Below, one piece after another: positions 26,154-37,726 of a stretch of 64,000 nt of DNA. The notes below the pieces were generated by a model. That model saw nothing but the letters and a program-made list of their open reading frames with translations. It was not told the origin of the DNA and did not search any database. Source of the stretch: Fundicoccus culcitae (lineage in GTDB: Bacteria > Bacillota > Bacilli > Lactobacillales > Aerococcaceae); assembly GCF_024661895.1 (NCBI RefSeq), contig NZ_CP102453.1, positions 1,736,001 to 1,800,000 of the forward strand. Direction: 5' to 3'. Position numbers and translations under genes: made by a program. Positions within the stretch are counted from its first letter, which is position 1. Each line of letters opens with the position of its first letter.

Positions 26154-26372
26154 CTACTTAAACCGATACGTAATTCTTCCACGCGTTAAATCATAAGGCG
26201 ATAATTCAATGGTAACTTTATCTCCTGGCAAAATACGAATATAATTCATACGAATTTTACCTGATACATGCGCAAGAATTTCGTGTCCGTTTTCCAATTC
26301 GACCTTAAACATAGCATTTGGCAAAGTTTCAATGACTGTACCTTCTACTTCAATAACATCATCTTTAGCCAT
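26154..26372 (-). CDS. infA: Translation initiation factor IF-1
   Basis: 72 residues, a single OB-fold: [22 protein letters not shown], then [25 protein letters not shown] and [10 protein letters not shown]. It blocks the ribosomal A site during initiation. AGGAGG precedes the ATG. No map gene lies between adk and infA, as in many Lactobacillales. Confidence 0.97.
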   Translation of the reverse strand: MAKDDVIEVEGTVIETLPNAMFKVELENGHEILAHVSGKIRMNYIRILPGDKVTIELSPYDLTRGRITYRFK

Positions 26373-26407
26373 TCTAACTTCCTCCTTTTACACATTTCAT
26401 ATGAGTT

Positions 26408-27055
26408 TTAACCTAATATATTACGGATGGAGCGAAAAACATTTTCGATAGATTGATCACCATCGATTTTGTGTAATAATCCATGTTCTGCATAATAATC
26501 AAGAATTGGTTGGATGGATTCCATTTGAAGATTAATGCGATGGGCAACTTTTTCAGGCTTATCATCTTCACGTTGATAGAAATCACTGGCTCCACAGTTA
26601 TCACAAACATCTGCCTGTTTCGGCGGATTATAAATCTTATGATAGGTTGCACCACAATTACGGCAAATGATTCGCCCGCTAAGGCGATCTTTTAATACTT
26701 CTTGATCCACATCAATAAATATCACAGCATCAATCTTCATCTGAAGATCAGTGAGATTTTGATCTAGGGCTTGTGCTTGTCCTAATGTTCGAGGATACCC
26801 GTCTAACATAAAGCCACTTTCTTTAACATCATCTTGAGCAAGTCTTTCGCGAACGATAGCATTAGTTAAATCATCAGGCACAAGATTACCTTGATCAGTG
26901 TAAGCTTTTGCTTCTTTTCCTAGTGGTGTTTCGTTCTTTATCGCATCTCTAAAGATGTCTCCAGTAGCAATATGCTTAACATGGTAGTCATTGACGATTA
27001 GTTCACTTTGAGTGCCTTTGCCAGCCCCTGGTAAACCCATTAATAAAATATTCAT
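26408..27055 (-). CDS. adk: Adenylate kinase
   Basis: 215 residues, long-LID form. P-loop GLPGAGKGT, AMP-binding GYPRT, and a LID with a four-cysteine zinc site (CRNC ... CDNC), typical of Gram-positive enzymes. It interconverts ATP+AMP and 2 ADP and is the partner reaction that lets the PPK2 enzyme regenerate ATP from AMP. Two ATGs are adjacent; the second (27055) has the better spacing to AAAGGAGTG and gives MNILLMGLPG. Confidence 0.96.
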   Translation of the reverse strand: MNILLMGLPGAGKGTQSELIVNDYHVKHIATGDIFRDAIKNETPLGKEAKAYTDQGNLVPDDLTNAIVRERLAQDDVKESGFMLDGYPRTLGQAQALDQNLTDLQMKIDAVIFIDVDQEVLKDRLSGRIICRNCGATYHKIYNPPKQADVCDNCGASDFYQREDDKPEKVAHRINLQMESIQPILDYYAEHGLLHKIDGDQSIENVFRSIRNILG

Positions 27056-27085
27056 CATTACACTCCTTTGTTTCAAGCTTAAGTA

Positions 27086-28381
27086 CTATAGATTAAGAAA
27101 ACCAACATAACGACGTTTGACCATGCGGCCTTCGATTTGCTTAGTAGTCTCAATGGCTACACCTACGACGATAAGTAAACTTGTACCACTTAGCGAAATA
27201 TTCATAGGAACTTCCCAAATAAACCCTGAAACTAGTGGTAAAACTGCAATTAAAGTTAAATACAACGCACCAACACCGCTTAGGCGATTGATTAAAGTTG
27301 TAATAAAGTTCTCAGTATCTTTACCTGGACGCACGCTAGGAATATAAGCTCCTTGTTTTTGTAAGTTTTCGGCTACTTTTTCTGGATTCACTTGAATCAA
27401 TGAATAGAAATAAGTAAAAGCAATTAATAAAATAGTATATAAAATTACGCCATAGGGATGTTGTAAACTAAATAAATTATATACGACTTCTCTCCAACCA
27501 CCTTGGTTTTGGAAATCAAAGAATCCCATAATTGTACTCGGTGTTGAGAGAAATGATGTAGCGAAAATAACTGGAATAACACCGGCAGAGTTAATTTTCA
27601 GTGGTAAATGCGCTGTATGCTTTGCTCCAGAGGCACGTTTAGAATGATGAATTGGAATTCTTCTTTGTGCACGTTCCATTACAACAACGATAACAATTAA
27701 GACCAGTAAAATCACAAGAATGACTAACATAATCAAAAGACTATTAATTAGATCCTGACCTGATGCTCCTTTTATATTCGTTTGGAAAAATGAATAGAAA
27801 TCTTTAGGCACTTCAGCTACAATACCAGCAAAAATTATCATTGAAACACCATTACCAATACCATTACGTGTGATTTGTTCACCCAACCAAATTAAAAACA
27901 TTGATCCAGCGGTTAACACTAGAGCAATCGTTAAATAAGTAGCTGGACCAGGGTTAATGACGAGGCCAAATCCAGATAACTGGTTGAAGCCCACAGATAA
28001 CCCAATGGATTGAACAAAACCTAAAACAATGGCGGTATATGTCGTCACTTGATTAAGTTTTCTACGACCTACTTCACCTTGTTTCGCCCATTCGGTTAAT
28101 TTTGGTATAATGTCCATTTGTAATAACTGAATAATAATCGATGCAGTAATATAAGGCGAAACCCCCATAGCGAAGATAGAGTACCTAGAAAGAGCCCCAC
28201 CACCAAACGTATTCAACAAACCTAACATGCCAGTGCTTGCTAATGATTGAATAGCCGCAGCGTTAACTCCAGGCACAGGAATATGTGATCCTAAACGGAA
28301 TACAGCAAAAATGAATAGTGTAAAGAAAATACGATTCCGAATATCTTTTACAGCAAATGCATTTTTTATAAAGGTAAACAT
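27086..28381 (-). CDS. secY: Preprotein translocase subunit SecY
   Basis: 431 residues, ten transmembrane helices. Conserved blocks: FRLGSHIPVPGVN in the plug/TM1 region, YITASIIIQLLQMD (TM2 area), RRIPIHHSKR in the C4 cytoplasmic region, and the C-terminal KRRYVGFLNL tail. It forms the Sec channel. Its ATG overlaps the rplO stop codon by one base (TAATG), coupling the two. Confidence 0.97.
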   Translation of the reverse strand: MFTFIKNAFAVKDIRNRIFFTLFIFAVFRLGSHIPVPGVNAAAIQSLASTGMLGLLNTFGGGALSRYSIFAMGVSPYITASIIIQLLQMDIIPKLTEWAKQGEVGRRKLNQVTTYTAIVLGFVQSIGLSVGFNQLSGFGLVINPGPATYLTIALVLTAGSMFLIWLGEQITRNGIGNGVSMIIFAGIVAEVPKDFYSFFQTNIKGASGQDLINSLLIMLVILVILLVLIVIVVVMERAQRRIPIHHSKRASGAKHTAHLPLKINSAGVIPVIFATSFLSTPSTIMGFFDFQNQGGWREVVYNLFSLQHPYGVILYTILLIAFTYFYSLIQVNPEKVAENLQKQGAYIPSVRPGKDTENFITTLINRLSGVGALYLTLIAVLPLVSGFIWEVPMNISLSGTSLLIVVGVAIETTKQIEGRMVKRRYVGFLNL

Positions 28382-28821
28382 TAAATCACCTCGGTTGTTC
28401 CACCAGCGGCAGTAATTGCTTCTTCCGCGCTTTTGGAGAATTTAGCTGCCTGTACAGTTAATTTTCTTTCAAGTTGACCCTCACCTAAAATTTTAATTCC
28501 TGATAATTCTTTTTTAATAATCCCAGCTTCAAATAATAAAGCGGGTGTAACTGTTGTACCATCTTCAAAGCGATTTAATGCATCAAGATTTACAATAGCA
28601 TATTCTTTACGGTTAATGTTTTTGAATCCGCGTTTTGGTAAGCGACGGAAAAGGGGTTGTTGTCCACCTTCAAAACCTAAACGTACGCCACCACCTGACC
28701 GTGATTTTTGACCTTTTTGACCACGACCTGATGTTTTACCGTTACCAGAACCTTGTCCACGTCCCACACGATTACGTTCTTGACGAGAACCTTCTGCAGG
28801 TTGAAGTGTATGAAGTTTCAT
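28381..28821 (-). CDS. rplO: 50S ribosomal protein L15
   Basis: 146 residues; [41 protein letters not shown]-type glycine/arginine-rich N-terminal tail threads into 23S rRNA, followed by the globular domain (residues 60-146). It ends in the one-base overlap with secY; 31 bases after rpmD. Confidence 0.96.
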   Translation of the reverse strand: MKLHTLQPAEGSRQERNRVGRGQGSGNGKTSGRGQKGQKSRSGGGVRLGFEGGQQPLFRRLPKRGFKNINRKEYAIVNLDALNRFEDGTTVTPALLFEAGIIKKELSGIKILGEGQLERKLTVQAAKFSKSAEEAITAAGGTTEVI

Positions 28822-28852
28822 GCGTTGGCACCTCCTTATTTAAAATTCAAAA

Positions 28853-29038
28853 TTAAGCTTCTAATTCTTCGACTTCTACTAAATGGCTAATGGTTTTAAC
28901 CATACCACGGATTGCTTCATTATCAGGTTTGATGACTGATTTATGCAATTTCGTCAATCCTAGTGCTTTAGCAGTTTCGATTTGATTTTTTGGACGTCCG
29001 ATTAAGCTTTTAGATAATTTAATTGTTAAATTTGCCAT
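28853..29038 (-). CDS. rpmD: 50S ribosomal protein L30
   Basis: 61 residues, the short bacterial L30: [20 protein letters not shown], with the family's single ferredoxin-like domain. Fourteen bases after rpsE, preceded by a GGAGG site. Confidence 0.96.
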   Translation of the reverse strand: MANLTIKLSKSLIGRPKNQIETAKALGLTKLHKSVIKPDNEAIRGMVKTISHLVEVEELEA

Positions 29039-29052
29039 GTCTTTCGTCCTCC

Positions 29053-29556
29053 TTATCCTAATATTTCTTCGACAGTTTTACCACGTAAAGCGGCAACTTC
29101 TTCAGCTACTTTAAGTTGTTTTAAAGCTTCAACTGTTGCACGAATCATATTAATCGGTGTGTTAGATCCTAATGATTTACTTGTAATATCAGCAACACCT
29201 GCTAATTCAACAACCGCACGGACAGGACCGCCAGCCGCTACTCCAGAACCTGCAGTAGCTGGTTTTAATAATACGCGACCACCGCAATATTCGCCAATAG
29301 CTTCATGAGGAATTGTTGTTCCTGTCATAGGTACAGTAATTAGGTTTTTCTTAGCACTTTCAATGGCTTTACGAATTGCTTCAGGTACTTCCTGTGCTTT
29401 ACCCGTACCAAAACCTACATGACCATTACGATCACCAACTACAACTAATGCTGAGAAACGTAAACGACGTCCACCTTTAACAACTTTTGTTACACGGTTA
29501 ATGGCCACAACGCGTTCTTCTAAATTTTCTAAGTTTTCTGCATTGATAATTTCCAT
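29053..29556 (-). CDS. rpsE: 30S ribosomal protein S5
   Basis: 167 residues. The double-stranded RNA-binding-like N-terminal domain carries [26 protein letters not shown] and [20 protein letters not shown]; the C-terminal domain carries [13 protein letters not shown]. It takes part in decoding accuracy and mRNA unwinding. No residue change of the spectinomycin-resistance loop (VKGGRR) is visible. Confidence 0.97.
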   Translation of the reverse strand: MEIINAENLENLEERVVAINRVTKVVKGGRRLRFSALVVVGDRNGHVGFGTGKAQEVPEAIRKAIESAKKNLITVPMTGTTIPHEAIGEYCGGRVLLKPATAGSGVAAGGPVRAVVELAGVADITSKSLGSNTPINMIRATVEALKQLKVAEEVAALRGKTVEEILG

Positions 29557-29575
29557 GAATCGGTGTCCTCCTTTT

Positions 29576-29932
29576 CTAAAATTCTAAGCCGTTTTCACGA
29601 GCACTGTCAGCCAAAGCTTGAACACGTCCATGATAAACATAGCCTCCACGATCAAAAATCACAACTTTATAGCCTTTTTCAATTGCACGTTCAGCTACTA
29701 ATTTACCGACGGCTGTAGCTTGTTCAACTTTAGTTCCTTTTTCAATTGATGCTTCGTTACTAGAGGCACTTGCTAGCGTCACACCCGCTACGTCATCAAT
29801 TAATTGAGCGTAGATGTGTGTATTCGAACGGAATACATTCAAGCGTGGGCGCTCAGCAGTACCAGAGATTTTGTTACGAACACGTTGATGTCTTTTTAAA
29901 CGTAGTTTATTTTTATCTGGTTTAGTAATCAC
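29576..29932 (-). CDS. rplR: 50S ribosomal protein L18
   Basis: About 118 residues: [36 protein letters not shown], with [26 protein letters not shown] at the C-terminus. It binds 5S rRNA. A GTG nine bases upstream overlaps the AGAGGTG site; the GTG at 29932 has correct spacing and yields the usual MITKPDKN start, so an unusual GTG start is likely. Confidence 0.94.
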   Translation of the reverse strand: MITKPDKNKLRLKRHQRVRNKISGTAERPRLNVFRSNTHIYAQLIDDVAGVTLASASSNEASIEKGTKVEQATAVGKLVAERAIEKGYKVVIFDRGGYVYHGRVQALADSARENGLEF

Positions 29933-29991
29933 AATTGTCACCTCTTTAATTTATAATATAATATTTTAATGTAAAAATGAAAGTTAATCGA

Positions 29992-30528
29992 TTATTTACC
30001 TGTTTTACCTTCTTTGCGACGTACAAATTCATCTGTATAACGAATTCCTTTGCCTTTATATGGCTCAGGTGGACGTACGGCACGAATATTGGCAGCCAAT
30101 TCGCCAACTTTTTCTTTGTTAAAACCTTCAATGATGATTTTAGTATTTGAAGGAACTTCAATGCTTACACCTTCTGAACCAGTAAATTCAACTGGGTGAG
30201 AAAGGCCAACACTTAATACTAATTTATCACCTTGTTTTTGTGCACGGTAACCAACACCGACTAAGTCTAATTCTTTTTTGAATCCTGTTGAAACACCTTC
30301 AACCATATTAGACACTAATGAACGTGTTGTTCCGTGTAATGAACGATTTTCTTTAGAATCATCAGGACGAGTTAATGTTAACGTGTTATCTTCTAATTCT
30401 AATGAAATGTTTGAATGTAAAGTACGCGTTAATTCGCCTTTAGGTCCTTTAACAGTCACTGTATGACCGTCTATTGCAATGGTTACGCCTTCTGGGATTT
30501 CGATGGGTTTTCTTCCGATACGACTCAC
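29992..30528 (-). CDS. rplF: 50S ribosomal protein L6
   Basis: 178 residues, two similar RNA-binding domains: [20 protein letters not shown] at the N-terminus and the [25 protein letters not shown] signature at the C-terminus. It lies near the factor-binding site of the 50S subunit. The 59-base gap to rplR is A/T-rich without a clear signal. Confidence 0.97.
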   Translation of the reverse strand: MSRIGRKPIEIPEGVTIAIDGHTVTVKGPKGELTRTLHSNISLELEDNTLTLTRPDDSKENRSLHGTTRSLVSNMVEGVSTGFKKELDLVGVGYRAQKQGDKLVLSVGLSHPVEFTGSEGVSIEVPSNTKIIIEGFNKEKVGELAANIRAVRPPEPYKGKGIRYTDEFVRRKEGKTGK

Positions 30529-30567
30529 AGGGCTGCACCTCCTTATTTTATATGAATTGTGTTTGGA

Positions 30568-30966
30568 TTACCAAACGTATGCTAATACTTCGCCACCAAT
30601 ACCTGCTTGGCGTGCTTGTTTATCTGTTACAACACCATTTGATGTTGATACAATTGCGATTCCTAAGCCGTTTAGTACTTTTGGTAAATCTTCGGTTTTG
30701 GCATAAACACGTAATCCAGGTTTTGAAATACGTTTAATACCAGTGATTACCTTTTCATTATTACGACCATATTTCAAGAAGATTTTGATTTCTCCTTGTT
30801 TGTCATCTTCAGTTACTTCATAGTTCTTAATAAAACCTTCTTGTTTCAAAATCTCAGCGATTGAGACTTTCATATTAGATGAAGGTGCAGAAACTGTTTT
30901 ATGACCTACGCTACTTGCATTACGGATTCTTGTTAAAAAATCAGCGATTGGATCTGTCATAACCAT
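30568..30966 (-). CDS. rpsH: 30S ribosomal protein S8
   Basis: 132 residues, the same length and MVMTDPIAD start as B. subtilis S8. C-terminal [27 protein letters not shown] is diagnostic. A primary binder of 16S rRNA and, in E. coli, the spc operon repressor. AGGAGG precedes the first ATG by ten bases, so that start is kept over the second ATG six bases later. Confidence 0.97.
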   Translation of the reverse strand: MVMTDPIADFLTRIRNASSVGHKTVSAPSSNMKVSIAEILKQEGFIKNYEVTEDDKQGEIKIFLKYGRNNEKVITGIKRISKPGLRVYAKTEDLPKVLNGLGIAIVSTSNGVVTDKQARQAGIGGEVLAYVW

Positions 30967-30999
30967 ATTGAGTTTACCTCCTTTGTATTTTTAATTAAA

Positions 31000-31185
31000 T
31001 TACCAGCTAGCTTTCTTCACGCCAGGAATTTGGCCTTTATAAGCTAATTCACGGAAGCAAATACGGCATAGCTTGAATTTACGGTAAACAGAGTGCGGAC
31101 GTCCGCAACGTTCACAACGAGTATATTCTTGCACTTTAAATTTCGGTTTGCGTTGGTTTTTTTGGACCATTGATGTTTTTGCCAA
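31000..31185 (-). CDS. rpsN: 30S ribosomal protein S14, zinc-binding type Z
   Basis: 61 residues. It has two CxxC pairs (CERC and CRIC), the zinc-containing short form. C-terminal [17 protein letters not shown] is diagnostic. A zinc-independent paralogue, if any, would lie outside this window. Nineteen bases after rplE. Confidence 0.97.
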   Translation of the reverse strand: MAKTSMVQKNQRKPKFKVQEYTRCERCGRPHSVYRKFKLCRICFRELAYKGQIPGVKKASW

Positions 31186-31204
31186 TGTAGATTCGCCTCC
31201 TTAA

Positions 31205-31747
31205 TTATTTTTTAAATGGCATGCCTAGTTCTTTTAACAAAGCATGTGATTCTTCATCAGTTTGGGCTGTTGTAACGATAACGATATCCATACCACGTAC
31301 ACGATCAACGTTATCATATGATACTTCTGGGAAAATTAATTGTTCTTTCACACCTAAAGTGTAGTTTCCACGGCCATCAAATGAGTTGTTACTCACACCT
31401 TGGAAGTCACGTACACGAGGTAATGAAACACTAATTAATTTATCTAAAAAGTCATACATTCTAGAGCCACGCAATGTTACTTTAGCACCAATTGGCATTC
31501 CTTCACGTAAACGGAAGCCTGCGATTGATTTTTTAGCATGAGTAATAATAGGTTTTTGACCAGAAATTAATGTAAGTTCATCAACAGCTTTATCTAAATT
31601 TTTAGCATTAGATACAGCATCGCCAACACCCATATTAATCACAATTTTTTCAATTTTTGGCACTTGCATAACTGAACTATAGCTGAATTGCTCAACTAAT
31701 TTTGGTGATACTTCATCAGTATATTTAACTTTTAACCGACTTTCCAT
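31205..31747 (-). CDS. rplE: 50S ribosomal protein L5
   Basis: 180 residues: [40 protein letters not shown] at the N-terminus, [18 protein letters not shown] and a [20 protein letters not shown]-terminus. It binds 5S rRNA and contacts P-site tRNA. Twenty-three bases after rplX. Confidence 0.97.
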   Translation of the reverse strand: MESRLKVKYTDEVSPKLVEQFSYSSVMQVPKIEKIVINMGVGDAVSNAKNLDKAVDELTLISGQKPIITHAKKSIAGFRLREGMPIGAKVTLRGSRMYDFLDKLISVSLPRVRDFQGVSNNSFDGRGNYTLGVKEQLIFPEVSYDNVDRVRGMDIVIVTTAQTDEESHALLKELGMPFKK

Positions 31748-31770
31748 TAATAATATCCTCCCTTCGTTAA

Positions 31771-32076
31771 TTAGTTAATTGTTTCGTTTGATTTTTTAGC
31801 AAAACGAACTTTTTTTCCATCTTCAACTCGATAGCCTACTCGTGTTGGTTCATTGGAAGTAGGATCGACTAATTTAACGTTTGATATATGAATTGGAGCG
31901 GGAAATTCTTCAATCCCTCCAGTAGCAGTTTGTGTTGGTTTAGTATGCTTTTTAGCAATATTAATCCCTTCAACAACAACTTTTTCTTGTTTAGGAAGAG
32001 TTTTTAGAACGATACCTTGTTCGCCTTTGTCTTTTCCTGCAATAACTTGAACTTTATCGCCTGTTTTGATACGCAT
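31771..32076 (-). CDS. rplX: 50S ribosomal protein L24
   Basis: 101 residues with the KOW motif at the start ([23 protein letters not shown]) and a SNVKLVDP strand; C-terminal [16 protein letters not shown]. An assembly initiator for the 50S subunit. Full length. Confidence 0.96.
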   Translation of the reverse strand: MRIKTGDKVQVIAGKDKGEQGIVLKTLPKQEKVVVEGINIAKKHTKPTQTATGGIEEFPAPIHISNVKLVDPTSNEPTRVGYRVEDGKKVRFAKKSNETIN

Positions 32077-32101
32077 GATTGGTTTCCTCCTTCGTTATTA
32101 A

Positions 32102-32491
<390 letters not shown>

Positions 32492-32504
32492 TTAGCTGGT
32501 TTAA

Positions 32505-32771
32505 TTAGATAATAATTGCTTCTTCAACAATTTCTAATAAGCGGAAGCGCTTCGTCTTAGATAATGGGCGAGTTTCCATAATTCGAACGATATCGCCTAC
32601 TTTTGCACGATTATCTTCATCGTGTGCTTTATATTTTTTAGAGTATTTTACACGTTTACCATAGATTGGATGTGTTTTACGTGTTTCAACAACAACAGTA
32701 ATGGTTTTATCCATTTTGTCTGATTCAACACGACCTTGATATACTTTACGTTTATTACGTTCTTCAGTCAT
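32505..32771 (-). CDS. rpsQ: 30S ribosomal protein S17
   Basis: About 88 residues: [49 protein letters not shown] is the S17 OB-fold. An ATG six bases upstream sits only three bases from GGGAGG; the ATG at 32771 has proper spacing and gives the family's usual short N-terminus. Confidence 0.95.
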   Translation of the reverse strand: MTEERNKRKVYQGRVESDKMDKTITVVVETRKTHPIYGKRVKYSKKYKAHDEDNRAKVGDIVRIMETRPLSKTKRFRLLEIVEEAIII

Positions 32772-32794
32772 CTTCATTTGCCTCCCTTGCTAGA

Positions 32795-32989
32795 TTACTT
32801 AGCCAATTCTTGCTCACGCAAGACCGTTTTGATACGAGCAATTGACTTACGTACATGACGTAAACGGGCAGTGTTCTCTAACTGACCTGTTGCTAATTGG
32901 AATCGAAGATTAAATAATTCTTTTTTGAATTCTTTTTCTTTTTCAACCATTTCTTCAGTGGTTAGTTCTCTGATTTCATTAATTTGCAT
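32795..32989 (-). CDS. rpmC: 50S ribosomal protein L29
   Basis: 64 residues from [14 protein letters not shown]; two-helix protein with [30 protein letters not shown]. It sits at the exit-tunnel mouth and binds trigger factor and SRP with L23. The start lies inside the end of rplP (11-base overlap), with the GGTGGTG site in the rplP coding sequence. Earlier in-frame ATGs give atypical extensions. Confidence 0.94.
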   Translation of the reverse strand: MQINEIRELTTEEMVEKEKEFKKELFNLRFQLATGQLENTARLRHVRKSIARIKTVLREQELAK

Positions 32990-33413
32990 TCGATTCACCA
33001 CCATATTCTTCACGTTTTACGAATTTAGTTTTAATTGGTAATTTGTGAGAAGCCAAACGAAGTGCTTCGCGAGCAACTTCTTCAGAAACTCCATCAATCT
33101 CAAATAAGATTTTACCACGTTTAACTGGGGCTACCCAACCTTCAGGTGCTCCTTTACCTTTACCCATACGAATCCCAATAGCCTTAGCTGTATAGGATTT
33201 ATGAGGGAAGACTTTAATCCACACTTTACCACCACGTTTCATGAAACGAGTCATAGCAATACGTGATGCTTCAATTTGACGGTTTGTGATCCATTTTGAT
33301 TCAACTGCTCTTAAACCATAAGTTCCAAAATCAATATTTTTTCCACCTTTAGCTTCTCCGCGCATTTTCCCACGGAACTCACGACGGTGTTTTACACGTT
33401 TAGGTACTAACAT
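32979..33413 (-). CDS. rplP: 50S ribosomal protein L16
   Basis: 144 residues: [24 protein letters not shown], then [48 protein letters not shown]. It organises the A-site region. The conserved [13 protein letters not shown] loop holding the hydroxylated Arg in some species is intact. Confidence 0.97.
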   Translation of the reverse strand: MLVPKRVKHRREFRGKMRGEAKGGKNIDFGTYGLRAVESKWITNRQIEASRIAMTRFMKRGGKVWIKVFPHKSYTAKAIGIRMGKGKGAPEGWVAPVKRGKILFEIDGVSEEVAREALRLASHKLPIKTKFVKREEYGGESNAN

Positions 33414-33431
33414 TGATTAGTTCCCTCCTTT

Positions 33432-34073
33432 CTAAGCATTCGATTTGGTAGGTAAAATTTCCCCACGACAAATCCAAACTTTTACTCCTAATTTACCATA
33501 AGTTGTATCTGCTTCTTCCCATGCATAATCAATATCAGAACGTAATGTATGCAATGGAACAGTTCCTTCAGAATAATGTTCAACACGTGCCATATCGGCT
33601 CCATTTAAACGGCCAGATACTTGTGTTTTAATTCCTTTAGCGCCAGCTTTCATTGTTCTTTGAATCGCTTGTTTTTGAGCGCGACGGAAAGCTACACGAT
33701 TTTCTAATTGATTAGCAATATCTAAAGCAACTAATTTAGCATCTAAATTAGGTTCTTTAATTTCAACGATATTAATATGTACTTTTTTGCCAGTTAATTT
33801 ATTTAACTCAGCACGAATAGCATCTACTTCTGAACCGCCTTTACCAATTACCATTCCTGGTTTAGCTGTGTGAATTGAAACAATCACACGGTTAGCTGCA
33901 CGTTCGATTTGAATTGTCGAAACAGAAGCATCAGAAAGTTTAGTATATAGATATTCGCGGATTTTTAAATCTTCATGTAGAAATTCTGCGTACTTTTTGT
34001 CTGCGTACCATTTTGCATCCCAATCACGGATGATACCAACACGCATACCAATTGGATGTACTTTTTGACCCAT
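33432..34073 (-). CDS. rpsC: 30S ribosomal protein S3
   Basis: 213 residues, slightly shorter at the C-terminus than B. subtilis S3. KH domain with [66 protein letters not shown] at the C-terminus. It forms the mRNA entry channel. Two bases after rplV. Confidence 0.97.
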   Translation of the reverse strand: MGQKVHPIGMRVGIIRDWDAKWYADKKYAEFLHEDLKIREYLYTKLSDASVSTIQIERAANRVIVSIHTAKPGMVIGKGGSEVDAIRAELNKLTGKKVHINIVEIKEPNLDAKLVALDIANQLENRVAFRRAQKQAIQRTMKAGAKGIKTQVSGRLNGADMARVEHYSEGTVPLHTLRSDIDYAWEEADTTYGKLGVKVWICRGEILPTKSNA

Positions 34074-34075
34074 TA

Positions 34076-34432
34076 TTAAACCTCCTCTTTTTCTGCTACC
34101 ACTACTGTAATGTGGCTAGTGCGTTTTAAAATTGGTGAAGCTGAACCTTTGGCTCTTGGACGGAAGCGTTTCATGGTAGGTCCTTCATTCACATAAACTT
34201 CACTGACGTATAAACTTTCAACGTCTAAATCATAATTATGTTCTGCATTGGCTATTGCTGACATTAAAACTTTTTCAATTACGGGTGCACTCGCATTTGG
34301 AGTGAATTTCAAAATTGAAATAGCTTCACCGATTTGTTTACCTCTAATAAGATCAGCTACTAAACGAACTTTACGAGGAGCAATTCGAACGGTTTTTGCA
34401 ATTGCTTTAGCAGATGTGATTTGTTCTGTCAT
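34076..34432 (-). CDS. rplV: 50S ribosomal protein L22
   Basis: 118 residues: [36 protein letters not shown], and the hairpin loop [25 protein letters not shown] that lines the exit tunnel (macrolide region). No insertion or duplication is visible in that loop. Confidence 0.97.
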   Translation of the reverse strand: MTEQITSAKAIAKTVRIAPRKVRLVADLIRGKQIGEAISILKFTPNASAPVIEKVLMSAIANAEHNYDLDVESLYVSEVYVNEGPTMKRFRPRAKGSASPILKRTSHITVVVAEKEEV

Positions 34433-34450
34433 CTTTATTCCCTCCTCTTA

Positions 34451-34732
34451 TTAGCGTCTTTGTGTTTTACGATCGTCACTTGCGTGACCTTTATAGGTAC
34501 GAGTTGGGACAAATTCGCCTAATTTATGTCCAACCATGTCTTCTTGCACGTACACTGGTACATGTTTACGTCCATCGTATACTGCAATTGTTAACCCAAT
34601 AAAGTTCGGGAAAATTGTAGAACGACGAGACCAAGTTTTAATGACTTGTTTCTTTGAGTTATTTTGTTGCTCTTCAACTTTTTTCATCAAATGATCATCG
34701 ACAAAAGGTCCTTTTTTCAAACTACGACTCAC
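34451..34732 (-). CDS. rpsS: 30S ribosomal protein S19
   Basis: 93 residues with a GTG start seven bases after [69 protein letters not shown]. An in-frame ATG 18 bases upstream lies before the binding site and is rejected. S19 binds the 16S rRNA head with S13. Confidence 0.95.
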   Translation of the reverse strand: MSRSLKKGPFVDDHLMKKVEEQQNNSKKQVIKTWSRRSTIFPNFIGLTIAVYDGRKHVPVYVQEDMVGHKLGEFVPTRTYKGHASDDRKTQRR

Positions 34733-34769
34733 AGTGTAGCCTCCCTTCAAAATTATCTAATTAAACGGC

Positions 34770-35600
34770 TTATTTTTTACGTGAACGAATAATTAGCTTG
34801 CTTGATTTTTTCTTAGTTTTACGTGTTTTCTTACCAAGAGTTGGTTTACCCCATGGTGACATTGGAGACGGACGTCCGATTGGTGCGCGGCCTTCACCAC
34901 CACCGTGTGGGTGATCGTTAGGGTTCATTACAGATCCACGTACTTCTGGACGTTTAGACATCCAACGGGCACGACCTGCTTTACCAATATTAATTAATTC
35001 ATGTTGCTCATTTCCAACCGTACCAATGGTTGCACGGCATGTAGATAAAATCATACGTACTTCACCAGATTGTAAACGAACGAGTGTGTATTTGCCTTCG
35101 TGGCCTAATACTTGGGCACTTGTTCCAGCAGAACGAATTAATTGTCCGCCTTTACCTGGTTTTAATTCAATGTTATGAACGACGGAACCAACAGGGATAT
35201 TGAGTAATGGTAAGGCATTACCGATTTGAATATCTGCTTGTTCGCCTGATTCAATTTTTTGGCCTACTTTCAAACCTTTTGGAGCAAGAATATATGTTTT
35301 AACACCATCTTCATAATGGATTAAAGCGATATTTGCTGAACGGTTTGGATCATATTCAATGGTAGCTACTGTACCAATCACATTATCTTTGTTACGTTTA
35401 AAATCAATAATACGATAAGCACGTTTGTTACCGCCACCTTGGTGACGAACAGTAATTTTACCTTGATTATTACGGCCTGCTTTTTGTTTTTGATGGTCTA
35501 ATAAAGTTTTCTCTGGTTTATTCGTTGTGATTTCAGAGAAATCATAGCCAGTCATATTACGACGACCATTGGTGGTCGGTTTGTAATGTTTGATTGCCAC
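34770..35600 (-). CDS. rplB: 50S ribosomal protein L2
   Basis: 276 residues: [50 protein letters not shown], and [37 protein letters not shown] with the histidine needed for peptidyl transferase activity. Contacts the catalytic centre of 23S rRNA. Full length. Confidence 0.98.
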   Translation of the reverse strand: MAIKHYKPTTNGRRNMTGYDFSEITTNKPEKTLLDHQKQKAGRNNQGKITVRHQGGGNKRAYRIIDFKRNKDNVIGTVATIEYDPNRSANIALIHYEDGVKTYILAPKGLKVGQKIESGEQADIQIGNALPLLNIPVGSVVHNIELKPGKGGQLIRSAGTSAQVLGHEGKYTLVRLQSGEVRMILSTCRATIGTVGNEQHELINIGKAGRARWMSKRPEVRGSVMNPNDHPHGGGEGRAPIGRPSPMSPWGKPTLGKKTRKTKKKSSKLIIRSRKK

Positions 35601-35633
35601 TATTATTCCCTCCTATATTAGTTATTTGGGTTA

Positions 35634-35927
35634 TTATTCAGCTTCGCCGAATAACTCAATGTTGTTTGAATCTTCTGTTAGGGTTACGATTGCTTTTTTA
35701 TATTTTCTAGAAAAACCTGTATAACGTCCCATACGTTTAGCTTTTCCGTCAACATTGATCGTATTAACTTTGGCAACTTTTACGCCTTCAAACATTGCTT
35801 CAACCGCTTGTTTGATATGTGTTTTGTTTGCACGACGATCAACTTCAAAGGTATATTTACGGTCATCAATACCTAACATTGATTGTTCCGTAATTACTGG
35901 TCTTAATACTACTTCAGATAATTGCAT
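35634..35927 (-). CDS. rplW: 50S ribosomal protein L23
   Basis: 97 residues: [54 protein letters not shown] is diagnostic. A docking site for trigger factor and SRP at the tunnel exit. Its ATG overlaps the rplD stop by one base. Confidence 0.96.
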   Translation of the reverse strand: MQLSEVVLRPVITEQSMLGIDDRKYTFEVDRRANKTHIKQAVEAMFEGVKVAKVNTINVDGKAKRMGRYTGFSRKYKKAIVTLTEDSNNIELFGEAE

Positions 35928-36550
35928 TATGCTAAAGCCTCCTCTACTGTTGAAAGTGCAGCTTTGGTAATCAATACTTTATCGTAATTTACTAAATCCA
36001 ACACGTTTACGTTATGGTCATCAATCACTTTAACATTTGGTAAATTACGTGCTGCATAATATGCATTGTTATTGTCGCCTTCTAAAATCAACAATACTTT
36101 TGCATCAAGTGATAAATTACTTAATACTGATTTGAACTCTTTTGTCTTCGGTGCATCGAACGTTAAGCTATCAACTAACACTAAATTACCTTCGGCAACT
36201 TTTTGTGAAAGTATCGATTGTAATGCTAAACGACGAACTTTACGTGGTAATTTGTAGCTATATGAACGAGGTGTTGGACCAAAGACAACTCCACCTCCAA
36301 CCCATTGTGGTGAACGGGTTGACCCTTGACGAGCACGTCCTGTTCCTTTTTGTCTCCATGGTTTACGACCACCGCCACGAACAGCACTTCTATTTTTAAC
36401 AGCGTGTGTTCCTTGACGTAATGATGCACGTTGCATAATTACAGCATCAAAGATAACTGATTCGTTTGGTTCAATACCGAATACTGCTTCATTTAATTCT
36501 ACTTCTTCTGATGTTGTTCCATCTTGTTTGAATAATGTAACTTTTGGCAT
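35927..36550 (-). CDS. rplD: 50S ribosomal protein L4
   Basis: 207 residues from [11 protein letters not shown]; an in-frame ATG 24 bases upstream precedes the GGAGGAG site and is rejected. [34 protein letters not shown] forms the long loop in the exit tunnel; C-terminal [18 protein letters not shown]. In E. coli L4 represses its own operon through the S10 leader; the leader upstream of rpsJ here suggests the same. Confidence 0.97.
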   Translation of the reverse strand: MPKVTLFKQDGTTSEEVELNEAVFGIEPNESVIFDAVIMQRASLRQGTHAVKNRSAVRGGGRKPWRQKGTGRARQGSTRSPQWVGGGVVFGPTPRSYSYKLPRKVRRLALQSILSQKVAEGNLVLVDSLTFDAPKTKEFKSVLSNLSLDAKVLLILEGDNNNAYYAARNLPNVKVIDDHNVNVLDLVNYDKVLITKAALSTVEEALA

Positions 36551-36573
36551 CTTCTCGCTCCTCCCCTCTTCCA

Positions 36574-37209
36574 TTATTTAACAGTTTTAATTGCTTGTTT
36601 TACTTCGACTAATGATTTTTTAGCTCCAGGTACATTACCTTTAATTAAGATAACATTGTTTTCTGGATCTACAGATACGATTTCAAGGTTTTGAATCGTT
36701 ATACGTTCGCCACCTGTTTGTCCAGGCAAGTTTTTACCTTTGAATACTTTAGATGCATCTGATGCCATCCCCATTGATCCAGGACGACGGTGGTATCTAG
36801 AACCGTGGGCCATAGGGCCGCGGTGTTGTCCATGACGTTTGATAACGCCTTGGAATCCTTTACCCTTTGATGTACCCGTGACATCCACGATGTCACCTAC
36901 TGTGAAAGTTTCCACTGTTAGTTCTTGTCCTACTTCGTAATCTCCTAGCTCGACATCACGAAATTCGCGAATGAAGCGCTTAGGAGTAGCATTTGCTTTT
37001 GCTACATGACCTTTCGCAGGTTTGTTTGACAATACTTCACGCATATCTTGATATCCTACTTGAACTGCTTCGTAGCCATCATTTTCAATTGTTTTAACTT
37101 GCAAAACAACGTTCGGAGTAGCTTCGATAACTGTTACTGGGATTAATTCACCGTTTTGAGTAAAGAATTGTGTCATACCTACTTTTCTACCTAAGATTCC
37201 TTTGGTCAT
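36574..37209 (-). CDS. rplC: 50S ribosomal protein L3
   Basis: 211 residues: [33 protein letters not shown] and the central loop [36 protein letters not shown], which reaches toward the peptidyl transferase centre. Twenty-seven bases after rpsJ, with GGAGG before the ATG. Confidence 0.98.
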   Translation of the reverse strand: MTKGILGRKVGMTQFFTQNGELIPVTVIEATPNVVLQVKTIENDGYEAVQVGYQDMREVLSNKPAKGHVAKANATPKRFIREFRDVELGDYEVGQELTVETFTVGDIVDVTGTSKGKGFQGVIKRHGQHRGPMAHGSRYHRRPGSMGMASDASKVFKGKNLPGQTGGERITIQNLEIVSVDPENNVILIKGNVPGAKKSLVEVKQAIKTVK

Positions 37210-37236
37210 GAGTACACCTCCATTTTATATATAATT

Positions 37237-37545
37237 TTATAATTTAATTTCTATGTCTACACCACTTGGTAAGTCTAATTTCATCAATGCATCAACTGTT
37301 TTAGATGTTGGATCAACGATATCAATTAAACGTTTGTGGGTACGCATTTCGAATTGTTCACGAGAATCTTTGTACTTATGAGTCGCACGGATTACCGTGT
37401 ATAGCGAACGATCTGTTGGCAACGGAATTGGACCTACGGTCTTTGCTCCTGTTCTCTTTGCTGATTCTACAATTTTGTTCGCTGACAAGTCTAAAGCACG
37501 ATGCTCATAAGCTTTCAAACGAATACGAATTTTTTGCTTTGCCAT
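37237..37545 (-). CDS. rpsJ: 30S ribosomal protein S10
   Basis: 102 residues from [58 protein letters not shown] is diagnostic. First gene of the superoperon. An in-frame ATG 45 bases upstream lies in the leader, before the GAAGGAGG site, and is rejected. S10 is also the NusE antitermination factor. Confidence 0.97.
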   Translation of the reverse strand: MAKQKIRIRLKAYEHRALDLSANKIVESAKRTGAKTVGPIPLPTDRSLYTVIRATHKYKDSREQFEMRTHKRLIDIVDPTSKTVDALMKLDLPSGVDIEIKL

Positions 37546-37720
37546 TTGTTTTCCTCCTTCGTCAAATTTAAAACATGACTTGCTCCACAAGAATTTCTAA
37601 CATCGCTCTCCTTGGCAACTCGTCCGAGCGTGTCACAACCTCTCGCTTCATAGCACCGACCTTCTCTAAATGAGGGCCATCACCTAAAAGAAGGCATACA
37701 AAAAAGCTTCTTTAGGCACA
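37546..37720 (-). promoter_or_regulatory. S10 operon leader RNA (L4-type autoregulatory leader)
   Basis: About 175 transcribed bases between the promoter and rpsJ. The first hairpin pairs 37707-37716 with 37683-37693. Downstream, the blocks GAAGCGAGAGGTTG and GACACGCTCGG resemble the B. subtilis S10 leader as I remember it. Such leaders mediate L4-dependent repression. Confidence 0.75.
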
Positions 37721-37726
37721 ACGACT